The position numbers and the translations under genes are program-made. The notes beneath the pieces were generated by a model that saw nothing but the letters and a program-made list of their open reading frames with translations, had not been told where the DNA came from and made no database searches. This document shows, piece by piece, positions 1-6,957 of a DNA stretch of 62,643 nt. The DNA lies in assembly GCA_022823235.1 (NCBI GenBank), contig JAJDXO010000037.1, positions 1-62,643 of the forward strand. The letters run 5' to 3'. The stretch is from Rhodospirillales bacterium (GTDB lineage Bacteria; Pseudomonadota; Alphaproteobacteria; Rhodospirillales; UBA2165). The stretch's first letter is position 1. Every line of letters begins with the position of its first letter.

Positions 1-270
1 ACCTTCCAGGACGGGCTGATCGACATGTTCGAGAAGCACGCCACCAAGGGCCGGCTGGTCTACATCGACGGCAAGCTCCAGACCCGCCGGTGGAAGAAGG
101 ACGGCGAGGACTCCGACCGCTTCGCGACCGAGATCCTGCTGGTCCCGGGCGGCCGGGTGCAGTTCCTGGACAAGCCGAAGGACGCCGCCCAGGCGCAGCC
201 CGGCCCGGACGCGGCGGGCGGCGCCCCGGCCTCGTCGGCCGACGACCTGGACGACGACATCCCGTTCTAG
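1..270 (+). CDS. ssb: Single-stranded DNA-binding protein, C-terminal part
   Basis: The reading frame is open from the first base, so the start lies outside the window; 89 residues are visible. They cover the end of the OB fold (LVYIDGKLQTRRW, then EILL and VQFLD strands), a Pro/Ala/Gly-rich flexible tail, and the acidic tip DDDIPF, which in SSB proteins recruits partner proteins to ssDNA. SSB coats single-stranded DNA during replication, repair and conjugation. The following genes (unknown protein, DUF2493 protein) are typical of alphaproteobacterial plasmids and integrative elements, so this may be the element's own SSB and not the chromosomal copy. The identification is firm; the plasmid origin is inference. 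Confidence 0.93.
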   Translation, partial: TFQDGLIDMFEKHATKGRLVYIDGKLQTRRWKKDGEDSDRFATEILLVPGGRVQFLDKPKDAAQAQPGPDAAGGAPASSADDLDDDIPF

Positions 271-298
271 AAGGCCCGTCATCTCCTCCCTCCCAACT

Positions 299-330
299 GG
301 GCCGGCGCCTCGTGCGTCGGCCCTTTTTTT
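299..330 (+). terminator. Rho-independent terminator after ssb
   Basis: A 10-bp stem, GGGCCGGCGC (299-308) with GCGTCGGCCC (314-323), contains one G-T pair and a 5-nt loop and is followed directly by seven T residues (324-330). It lies 29 bases after the ssb stop codon and should end ssb transcription. Confidence 0.85.
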
Positions 331-493
331 GCTGCCGGACCGGAGCACGTCCCGTCCGGGCCTCGCGCCGCCGGCCCGCAGCCTGCCCCGGATGCGATCC
401 GGGTCGTCGGCCGGAGGCGGACATTCGGTCCCGTGGAGGAAGAGGGGAGCGGAGGGTCGGGCAAGCCGACCAAGAGAGAGGAGAGAGGTGATC

Positions 494-922
494 ATGACCA
501 CCCGCTATGTCATCCGCACCGTTAACGAGGACTGGATCGACCTCGCCGGCGAACCCGTCCGCATCGACGATCGCCGCGCCGCCTGGGCCGAGGCCAAACG
601 GCGCGTCGCCGCCGATCCCGATTTGAAGACCGTCGTCCTGAATCGCGATACCGGCGCACTCCTCTGGCAGAGCGATCCGGATATCCCGCCCCGTTATCAG
701 GTCGTCACCGCCGACCCGGCCTTCGCCGGCGATGCCGGTTTCCCCGTCAAGGTTCTCTCCGAGCACAAGGAGAGGGACGACGCCTGGACTGCCTTCCACG
801 ACGCTGTTGCTGAGCCCGCGGACGACCTCGTGCTCATTTTCGACATCTCCGGATCCGGGCGGCGCGTCGTCGCCAACTCGGACGACTTCGATCACCTCAA
901 GCCCGTCCGGGAGGTGGCGTGA
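494..922 (+). CDS. Unknown protein of two similar halves
   Basis: A 142-residue soluble acidic protein that I do not recognise as a named family. The ATG at 494 follows a GAGAGAGG purine stretch; the frame is open further upstream but that part has low-complexity Arg/Pro composition and no ribosome site. The two halves resemble each other: residues 4-55 and 68-122 both begin RY-hydrophobic, continue to a G-x-PV motif (EPVRI and FPVKV), then a DDxxAW helix (DDRRAAWAEA and RDDAWTAFHD) and a hydrophobic strand ending in a small loop. This suggests tandem duplication of a small alpha/beta unit. It sits between the ssb terminator and a DUF2493 gene, as a cargo or maintenance gene of a mobile element. 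No function is assigned. Confidence 0.7.
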   Translation: MTTRYVIRTVNEDWIDLAGEPVRIDDRRAAWAEAKRRVAADPDLKTVVLNRDTGALLWQSDPDIPPRYQVVTADPAFAGDAGFPVKVLSEHKERDDAWTAFHDAVAEPADDLVLIFDISGSGRRVVANSDDFDHLKPVREVA

Positions 923-1370
923 TGCCGGGTCAGCCGCGCAAGCGGATTGAGGGGCTCCGGGGTCCTTGCGGAACGGGACGGTGCATCGCCGGGAACGGCC
1001 GTGCGGGCGGCACCGCCGATGGGGGCAATGCGGGTGGAGAAGAGAATAGCCTGCCTGCGTGCTGTCCCATTGTGATCCACGTGCTCGCTACAGCAACCCT
1101 GAAGGGTCCTCCGGTCGCTTGGGCAGTCGCTTCGCTTTGTGCCCGAGCGCCCTGCGGCCTGGGCAAGAAGCTCTAGGGGCGGACCGTGAAAGCCGCCGAC
1201 CGTGAAGATCGCAAGGGCGATCTTCCGCACCAAGATCGGCGGCTTTCCGCACCACTCCGCCCCAAGACCTTCTAGACCCAGGTGCTTCCGCTGCGCGCGC
1301 GGCTCCCAACAGGACATCACTTCGGGGCGCAACGCTCCGATCGCTCAACCCGATCATCAAGGAGATCGAC
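923..1370. other. Gene-free stretch with structured RNA potential
   Basis: No convincing coding frame exists here on either strand; the short frames have no ribosome sites and biased composition. The stretch contains the nested inverted repeat at 1188-1247 and leads into the DUF2493 gene, whose ATG at 1371 follows AAGGAG (1360-1365). It probably acts as the 5' untranslated region and promoter of that gene. Confidence 0.5.
1188..1247. repeat. Nested inverted repeat (double hairpin)
   Basis: The outer arms GAAAGCCGCCGA (1188-1199) and TCGGCGGCTTTC (1236-1247) are perfect complements. Inside them, GAAGATCGC (1204-1212) and GCGATCTTC (1217-1225) form a second perfect stem with an AAGG loop. No T tract follows, so it is unlikely to be a simple terminator. 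It lies about 120 bases before the DUF2493 start codon. Confidence 0.75.
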
Positions 1371-2309
1371 ATGACCTTCCACATCGACACCACCGACCAC
1401 TTCGAGAGCGCCGGGCAATCCGCCACCGCGACCGTCTGCGAGAACGCCGCCCTGTTCGGCGCAACCCCAGAGCGGGACGAGTTCGACACCCGGGACGTCT
1501 GGGACGCCGACGAAGCCGTCACGGCAACCCGGGAAGCCTTCGGTCTCATGGCCGAGGTGATCGCATGCGACGGGTTCCAGCTGGCCGACGAGCGCGAGAG
1601 CCTGCTCTGGGGCTTCGTCAACATGCTCGACGCACAGACCCAGCGCCTCGACCGCGCCGCCGACAAGATGATGCCCGAGCTGCGGGACCTCCAGCGGGAG
1701 CAGGACGGCACCGAGATCAAGTCCCGCGAACTGGAGCTGCTGACGGACCGGGCGCGGAACCTCACCGACCGGCGCGACGCCTTCGAGACCATGCGCGACG
1801 CGGCCGCCGAGAGCTACCGCACCGTCACCGGCAACACCTGGCGGCCCCGGCGGGGATCGCACACCAGCCAGACCGGCACGCTCACCTCCGCCGCCATCGA
1901 CGCCCGCGACTACATGCGCGCCAGGAAGGACCGCAAGGCACAGGCCCACCTGCCGCAGGGCACCCTGGTCGCCATCGCCGGGGGCAAGGACATCGCCGAC
2001 CCGGCCGCCGTCATCGAGCGCCTCGACAAGGCCCGCGAGAAGTACGCCGACATGGTGCTGGTCCACGGCGGCGGCCCCGGCGTCGAGAAGATCGCGGCAA
2101 GCTGGGCAGAGCGCAACGGCGTCCACCAGGTCGTCTGCAAGCCCGACTGGGACCGCCACGGACGGGCCGCCCCGTTCCGCCGCAACGACGAACTCCTCAA
2201 CCTCCTGCCGAAGGGCGTCATCGCGTTCCCCGGCTCCGGCATCACCGAGAACCTGGTCGACAAGGCGCGCACCCTCGGCATCCCGGTCCAGCGCGTCAAG
2301 GCGGCCTGA
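1371..2309 (+). CDS. DUF2493 (SLOG/YspA-like) domain protein
   Basis: A 312-residue protein. Residues 1-175 are largely helical with a charged segment (about 85-130, heptad-like) and no recognised domain. Residues 185-312 match the DUF2493/cpYpsA-type SLOG fold: a strand ending in AGGKDIAD, a central VHGGGPGVEKIAASWAE nucleotide-binding loop, KPDW, then RNDELL and AFPGSG near the end. SLOG proteins bind nucleotides or nucleotide-derived ligands; the role of this subgroup is not established. The ATG has AAGGAG five bases upstream and a terminator-like hairpin follows the stop. Such genes are usual passengers beside ssb on alphaproteobacterial plasmids and integrative elements, which matches the context here. 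Confidence 0.85.
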   Translation: MTFHIDTTDHFESAGQSATATVCENAALFGATPERDEFDTRDVWDADEAVTATREAFGLMAEVIACDGFQLADERESLLWGFVNMLDAQTQRLDRAADKMMPELRDLQREQDGTEIKSRELELLTDRARNLTDRRDAFETMRDAAAESYRTVTGNTWRPRRGSHTSQTGTLTSAAIDARDYMRARKDRKAQAHLPQGTLVAIAGGKDIADPAAVIERLDKAREKYADMVLVHGGGPGVEKIAASWAERNGVHQVVCKPDWDRHGRAAPFRRNDELLNLLPKGVIAFPGSGITENLVDKARTLGIPVQRVKAA

Positions 2310-2322
2310 CCGCAGCGCCTCG

Positions 2323-2363
2323 ACGGGCCGTGCCGTTGCTCCGGCGGCGGCGCGGCCCGTTTT
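2323..2363 (+). terminator. Terminator-like hairpin after DUF2493 gene
   Basis: ACGGGCCG (2323-2330) pairs perfectly with CGGCCCGT (2353-2360), with further GC-rich pairing inside the loop, and is followed by TTT. It begins 13 bases after the stop codon. The T run is short, so termination may be partial. Confidence 0.65.
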
Positions 2364-2876
2364 GCGTTCGCACACTGATCGCCCGGCTGCGCCGATCCTG
2401 GCGCACCGCCCGCCGCAGTTCAGCCGGCGCCACTGCCGGCGCACCCGCCGCCATGCTCGGCACGGTGCTTCGCACCGCCGCCCTCGCTCGTGACGACGCC
2501 GGTGACATGCGCGACGGCAACGCCGCGCCGCATGAGCGATACCGCAAGCGTGCCCATCCCCAATCATTGATCTGTTGCTTCCTGCTTCCTATATTACCGC
2601 CCGGAAGCCGCGCGGCGGTACGGGAACCGTCTCCGCAAGTGCGCGGCGGGCGCTGCCGCTCAAGCGCCGCTCGGGCTAAATGCCGTTTGCACAACGGCTT
2701 TCATCGCCCGACGGATTGAGCGGCCAGGAAGCACGATTTGGACGCCCTTCGGCGCTTGGTTTTCACACCCCACGCATCGATGATGCAGAGGGCGCATGCG
2801 CGCGCAGAGCCTGTCGTTTCGGGGCCATTCGCGGACTTTGAAAGACTTCCGGCGTCCCGGAGTTGTTGGGTCGAGT
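2364..2876. other. Non-coding stretch, no gene recognised
   Basis: About 510 bases between the DUF2493 terminator and the palindrome cluster. Overlapping open frames on both strands show Arg/Ala/Pro-rich, family-less translations and no ribosome sites. I see no RNA gene or insertion sequence. Confidence 0.5.
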
Positions 2877-2995
2877 GTATGCTCTGGAGCATACGGACCT
2901 ATCTCATTGAAATATCGTAACAATTGATTGCCGCGTATGCTCCGGGCATACGCCCGTTGCGTCTTCCGTGCCGGCCGAATGTTCCTAGAGCATAC
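2877..2995. promoter_or_regulatory. Cluster of GTATGCTC/GAGCATAC palindromes
   Basis: Site 1 (2877-2894) is GTATGCTC-TG-GAGCATAC, a perfect 8-bp-arm palindrome. Site 2 (2934-2952) is CGTATGC-TCCGG-GCATACG with 7-bp arms. Site 3 (2988-2995) is a clear GAGCATAC half preceded by the degenerate ATGTTC. Another exact GTATGCTC half (5908-5915) overlaps the start codon of the regulator gene at 5917. The cluster sits just upstream of the ribbon-helix-helix pseudogene. Operator, oriT-associated nicking-accessory site or centromere-like site are all possible. Confidence 0.6.
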
Positions 2996-3092
2996 GCTTG
3001 GATATGTTCCTGCCGGACCTCGTCCTGCCTCGACCGTCGCTCCGATCGTCGAGATTTGTTCAGAATTCCGGCCCGCGGGAGCCCTTCAGAAT

Positions 3093-3491
3093 GTGAGAGA
3101 CGCGACCTCGGACACGTCGGAGTCGGATGAAAATGGCGTCGAAGCTCGCCGCGCCCGCTCGGTCCGCTTCTCCGACGTCGAATGGAAAACCGTCGAAATG
3201 GCCGCCACGGACCGCGGTATGAACGCCGCGGAATTTGCCAGGCATGCAGTGATAGGCGTTGCAACTGGATGTTACGGCGTCGAACAGGCAGCCCTTCCGC
3301 CGTAATTCAGCGAATTGATCGAGCGGATTTTCCGCAGCACCCAAATCCTGGTGACGCTGAATCGCGACGAATTGATCCCCGAGGGGCGAGGCAAAGAGTT
3401 GGACGAGTTGGTCAAGTCCACGCGCGAACTTCAGGATTCCCTATATCCGGTATCCGTTGTCGCTGAGACAGGTGGTAGAGCCGCTGTTTGA
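3093..3491 (+). pseudogene. Ribbon-helix-helix (MobC-like) protein, in-frame stop
   Basis: From GTG 3093 the frame gives an acidic N-terminus, then RSVRFSDVEWKTVEMAA and a helix ending NAAEFARHAVIG, the strand-helix-helix pattern of ribbon-helix-helix mobilisation proteins. A TAA at 3303-3305 interrupts it. Reading on in the same frame gives FSELIERIFRSTQILVTLNR and a helical tail to the TGA at 3489-3491. That tail matches the C-terminus of the intact 121-residue gene at 4695-5060 (APLIERMFRYTWFLATEKR), so the two are paralogues and this copy is broken by one nonsense codon. Total length with the stop ignored (about 132 codons) fits the paralogue. A short N-terminal protein keeping the DNA-binding part could still be made. 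The adjacent palindromes may be its binding sites. Confidence 0.75.
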
Positions 3492-3525
3492 ACACGGCAT
3501 CGATACCCTGACAACGTCCCCCGAA

Positions 3526-4437
3526 CTATTGGTGATTAAGCTCGCTGAAAAAACCGATGCGACTATCACTTGGGGTGTCAATCAAAAGCGCCCGATCCAA
3601 CAGGCGGTTACCTTCTTCGCAGGATGTCTCGGGCAGCAGGCAGCATGCATGGCAAGCCGACAGGTTCAACCCGCTCACGCCCTGCCCATGGCTCTCAATG
3701 CAAAGTGGATCAGAGGAACAGAGGCCGGCGTTGCTGATCGATGCCAATACCGAGTTTTCAAGGCGGCCGGGAAGACCCTGCCGTACAAGCCCTCCGAGGG
3801 TCCCCTCTGAATCCCCGCTCGCGGTGTAGATAAGGAGGCCCGTCATCTTGTCGTCGCCCTCGCCACCGACATAGATCCTCTCTCGAAGCGATGATGAGTC
3901 ATAACCGCAATCAAAAATCAGTTGCCTGATCAGCACGTGTGCAAACGTATGGATCATCAGGAATTCCGCACTAACCCGCCGCGTCTCCGTAAGCTGTCGT
4001 TCCTGGGCCAACCGGACATCGGAATTGCACTTTAGGCTGCGGTCGCGCATGGGGGTATTCCACGGAAGTTCTCATAGGGTTCGGCACCTAGGGCAGAAAT
4101 GCCACCGAGGAAACCTTACGAAGGGCATGAATGCTCGACTCAGATCCGGCTGCGCTGCCTGCGCATGATGCCGACCTCTTTCGGGCGCATCTGCCGGAGA
4201 CAGAAACCTCGTAATTCGTCGGCCAAGTTCCGCGCTCAAACGTCGCTGGAGTCTGCCATCAATTATTCGGGTGACTTCCTCGATCCTGGCCCTGGCACCT
4301 TGGTCCAGACTGGAAGACACCTGTGGCCACATATCGAGTCCGGCTGCCATGAGCGAATCGTCGGGAAAATCGACTATCGCGCCTACGCCATAAGGAACTA
4401 TTCCCTGGCTCTTCCTGAACTGTGGGCGCCCGGACAT
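3526..4437 (-). pseudogene. drmB: DISARM drmB remnant (DUF1998), internally deleted
   Basis: The first 121 codons (from ATG 4437, preceded by GGGAGGA) give the DrmB N-terminus: QFRKSQGIVPYGVGAIVDFP, then GLDMWP and finally FVRFPRWHFCPRCR with the first zinc-ribbon CxxC. A TGA (4072-4074) follows. The same frame resumes and gives the C-terminal DUF1998 part: IHTFAHVLIRQL, GLLIYTASGDSEGTLGGL, then Cys-rich CSSDPLC, CHACC and the final ETSCEEGNRLLDRALL. Full DrmB proteins are about 600 residues or more, while only about 304 codons remain, so the middle is missing. No drmA, methyltransferase or drmC partner is in the window. This is a relic of a defence system, very unlikely to function. Confidence 0.82.
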
Positions 4438-4694
4438 CAATCTCCTCCCGATTCTTCTGCTTGGTCGGCCGCTGGTGCCGCATAGGCCGCGACCACTCTA
4501 GCCTCAGCTGTACCATCAACATTTCTCATCGAGGTAAGAACCGGCCAAGATCGCTCATTGAACCCCTATCGCCGCGCCGCGCCCGAACATCATGGAATTT
4601 GAGTAGAATTCGCCGGATTTCCGTCAGGAATTGCGAAAACGCTCAAGGGATGAATGCCCGAAAGGCTGGAGTTGGTCCCGAAACGCCGGCCGGC
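4438..4694. other. Intergenic stretch between drmB relic and RHH gene
   Basis: About 250 bases of AT-richer sequence than its neighbours. It carries the GGGAGGA ribosome site of the drmB relic at its left edge and no recognisable gene. If a DISARM partner gene once lay here it has been lost. Confidence 0.4.
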
Positions 4695-5060
4695 TCAGCC
4701 ATCGGCGCCCGAGCGCAGCGATTCGTGCAAGGCCCTGGCCTCCGCGACCAGCGCTTCAACCTCGGCTTTGCGGCCTTCGCGGATCATCGCATCCCGTTTT
4801 TCCGTCGCCAGGAACCAGGTATAGCGGAACATTCGCTCTATCAGCGGCGCCAAGGACGGGGCCACCGATGGCGTGCGCGTGAGCGCCAGAATCCTCTCGC
4901 GGACGAACTCGGAAGCCGACATTTGGTGAGCGGCGGCCGCGCTTTTCACTTGTTCCCACTCGGACTCAGAGAAGCGGATGCCCCTGATCTTGCGGGCACC
5001 GCCCGCCTTTTCCGTGCCGGTCTCGCCGCTTGCTGTCCCCTTGATGTCGGTTTCGGTCAT
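4695..5060 (-). CDS. Ribbon-helix-helix plasmid mobilisation-type protein
   Basis: A 121-residue protein with an AGGAG ribosome site before ATG 5060. The acidic/Gly/Thr-rich N-terminal tail (1-22) is followed by KIRGIRFSESEWEQVKSAAA and a helix MSASEFVRERILALTR, the beta-alpha-alpha pattern of MobC/TraY-like ribbon-helix-helix proteins, then a long helical C-terminus (75-118). Proteins of this type bind as dimers near oriT and help the relaxase, or act as plasmid repressors. No relaxase is visible in the window, so the role in transfer is inferred from family resemblance only. A disrupted paralogue lies at 3093-3491 on the other strand. Confidence 0.75.
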   Translation of the reverse strand: MTETDIKGTASGETGTEKAGGARKIRGIRFSESEWEQVKSAAAAHQMSASEFVRERILALTRTPSVAPSLAPLIERMFRYTWFLATEKRDAMIREGRKAEVEALVAEARALHESLRSGADG

Positions 5061-5125
5061 CGTTCCGCTCCTTTCGTTCGTCCGTCAGGCGCCGCGGCCG
5101 CCCCTTTCGGGGACTTTCCGTCGAT

Positions 5126-5917
5126 CTAGAACCGGTGGCAGGTGGCGCGGAACGGCCGCAGGGTCTTGCGCTCGCCGCTTGTGGCCCCGTCCCCGGCGAG
5201 GACGCCGCCGTTCCGGCGTTTCCCTCGTCTGGCGGCCCACGCCTCCAGGTCCGTCTCCCGGTAGCGCACGCAGCCCCCGAAACGATAATACCTGGGCCCC
5301 GCCCCGGTGATCCGGTAGCGGGCCAGCGTGCCGGGGGCCAGCCCGAGCCGCTCCGCCGCCTCGCGGGTGTCCACATAGCCCCGGTCCTCTACGCGGCGGG
5401 CGGGCCGGTTCGGTCCGTGATCGCCATTTCCGGGCCGGGCAGGGGGCTCCGGAGACGGCAGCCGGGCGCCGGTCAGGATCGCCGGCATCGCGCCGGCGCG
5501 GGCGCGAATCTCGCGCCGCTCGGCGGGGCTCGCATGTGACTTCATCGCCGCGCGCACCGCTTCCACCGTCGCCAGCGTCGGCGAAACGCCCCCGAGCAGT
5601 TGTGCCACGAAGGAGGGGTTGCCCGTCGCTTCCCGTCCGAGCAGCGAACGCTTGACCCCCGTCACCGCGAGAAATGCCTCTACCTCCTTGAGGAAGGCAG
5701 GGCCAGCCGGCGGTTCGCCCATCACGGCGAGCGCCCGGTCCACCGTCCGGAGCCGCGGACTGCGGCCATCGCGCAGCGAGGCGACGAAGCCGCGGTCGCG
5801 GTACACGGCGGCGCCGAACGCCCCCACGCTCATCCCGTTTCGGACGCACCAGGCCTCGATTACCCGCAGAAACCGGGCATTTAGGACGCCGCCGGAACCT
5901 GAATTAGGTATGCTCAT
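5126..5917 (-). CDS. Multi-HTH regulator with AlpA/MerR-type C-terminus
   Basis: A 263-residue protein. Residues 15-66 and 74-125 are internal repeats: both follow the pattern FLxxVEA, then FVAxL-[DG]-G-xSPxLxTV and an alanine-rich helix, like the helical core of XRE-type DNA-binding domains. After a Pro-rich linker, residues 179-227 carry YVDTREAAERLGLAPGTLAR and a GGCVRYRETDLEAW wing, the excisionase/AlpA-type winged helix common in mobile elements. The protein could be a copy-control, excision or transfer regulator. An exact GTATGCTC half-site overlaps its start codon (5908-5915), hinting that it may share control with the palindrome cluster at 2877-2995. The gene is 65 bases upstream of the RHH gene on the same strand and probably co-transcribed with it. 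Confidence 0.7.
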   Translation of the reverse strand: MSIPNSGSGGVLNARFLRVIEAWCVRNGMSVGAFGAAVYRDRGFVASLRDGRSPRLRTVDRALAVMGEPPAGPAFLKEVEAFLAVTGVKRSLLGREATGNPSFVAQLLGGVSPTLATVEAVRAAMKSHASPAERREIRARAGAMPAILTGARLPSPEPPARPGNGDHGPNRPARRVEDRGYVDTREAAERLGLAPGTLARYRITGAGPRYYRFGGCVRYRETDLEAWAARRGKRRNGGVLAGDGATSGERKTLRPFRATCHRF

Positions 5918-6309
5918 CCTGAATAGATAGGCGCGGCGGGAGCATGGGAAAACCGCTTTCGATATGGCAACTCCCGCGTTTTATGCCCCTGGCCCCGCTA
6001 GGCGCCCCATGTCCCCTCGGGGCGGTGAAAAAAAGACGAGCGGATGGAGCCTCCGCAACGGGTTTGATCTCAAATGGCGCATGCGGCCCTTCCTGCAAAC
6101 ATAACGGGCTCCTCGTACGACGCGGCCCAACCGGTGTTTGAGCGGGCCGACAGGCGGGAAACATTGAGTCGCCCCGAACCTCTATCGCACCTACGCGGTG
6201 CTTGAGCGGCGCATCGACCACACGCTGTCGATAGTGACCTTAAATCAAGTTGTTATCTCAAAAGCGTTCGCCCCGTCCCGGGTTTTCAATCATGTTCTTA
6301 GGTTGCGAA
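5918..6309. other. Intergenic stretch between divergent genes
   Basis: About 390 bases between the regulator (minus strand) and the abiE operon (plus strand). It must hold the regulator's promoter. A GC-rich hairpin, CGCCCC with GGGGCG around 6002-6024, lies in it. I see no gene. Confidence 0.45.
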
Positions 6310-6339
6310 TTGTCAGAAAACAATCTATATATCTGACAA
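6310..6339. promoter_or_regulatory. Inverted-repeat operator of the abiE operon
   Basis: TTGTCAGA (6310-6317) and TCTGACAA (6332-6339) are perfect inverted repeats separated by 14 AT-rich bases containing CTATATAT, a likely -10 element. They end 12 bases before the abiEi start. AbiEi antitoxins are known to repress their own operon by binding inverted repeats, so this is the likely autoregulatory site. Confidence 0.75.
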
Positions 6340-6351
6340 ATGGAGCTAAGC

Positions 6352-6957
6352 ATGGCAACCACATCACAAGCCATCAAGGCCTATGCAGAAGCATTGCCGG
6401 AGGGAGCCACTCTCTCCGCAAAGGAATTGCTGCATTTCGGTGAACGTGCCGCGGTGGACCAGGCGCTCTCGCGGCTGGTCAAACGCGGTGCACTCATGCG
6501 CGTCAGGCGGGGCCTCTTCGCCGTACCGGTCAAAACACGGTTCGGCGAACGTGCGCCCTCTGTCGGCGCAGTCGTGGAAAACATCGCAAAAACGACAGGA
6601 GAACGAGTGTCGATCAGCGGTGCCTCGGCGGCAAATATCCTTGGGCTGTCGACACAAAACCCTGCTCGCCAGATCTTCTGGACATCTGGTCCAAGTCGCC
6701 ATCTGAAGCTGGGTGCGCAAGAGATCGAGTTGAAACACGTCCCGAGCTGGCAGCTTCGGGCGCCAAACAGCCGGGCAGGGCACGCCTTTCGAGCCCTTGC
6801 TTACTTCGGGCAGTCCGAGGCCCGTGAAACTCTAAATCGGATAAAACCACAGTTGAGCGAAGAGGAGCGCCGCGAGTTGCTCGGTCTGCGCGTGGGCGCG
6901 CCAACCTGGATGGCAAAAGAACTGAGTGCCTTGGCCTTCCCTGCAGGGTCACCATGA
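6352..6957 (+). CDS. abiEi: AbiEi-type antitoxin (type IV toxin-antitoxin)
   Basis: A 201-residue protein. The N-terminal winged helix (about 14-55) has the typical LSRLVKRGALMRVRRGLFAVP wing, and the C-terminal part (70-170) fits the AbiEi/DUF6088 antitoxin domain (GERVSISGASAANILGLSTQ, then LRAPNSRAGHAFRALAYFG). It represses the operon and counters the toxin encoded by the next gene, which starts in an ATGA overlap with this stop codon. I chose ATG 6352 over ATG 6340 because TGGAG lies seven bases before it and the 6340 codon abuts the operator. The pair gives plasmid maintenance and abortive phage defence in characterised systems. Confidence 0.87.
   Translation: MATTSQAIKAYAEALPEGATLSAKELLHFGERAAVDQALSRLVKRGALMRVRRGLFAVPVKTRFGERAPSVGAVVENIAKTTGERVSISGASAANILGLSTQNPARQIFWTSGPSRHLKLGAQEIELKHVPSWQLRAPNSRAGHAFRALAYFGQSEARETLNRIKPQLSEEERRELLGLRVGAPTWMAKELSALAFPAGSP

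Noticed and set aside
1202-2719. A 505-codon open frame on the plus strand
   Set aside because: It overlaps the DUF2493 gene in another frame and translates to an Arg/Pro/His-rich chain typical of shifted frames in GC-rich genes.
2877-2995. A CRISPR array
   Set aside because: The repeats are short palindromes of unequal spacing and decaying sequence, with no cas genes.
3457-3810. A 117-codon frame on the plus strand following the RHH pseudogene
   Set aside because: It is antisense to the conserved DUF1998 end of the drmB relic and shows no motif of its own.
4422-5129. A 235-codon open frame on the plus strand
   Set aside because: It crosses the drmB relic and runs opposite the RHH gene, which has family motifs and an AGGAG site; the plus frame has neither.
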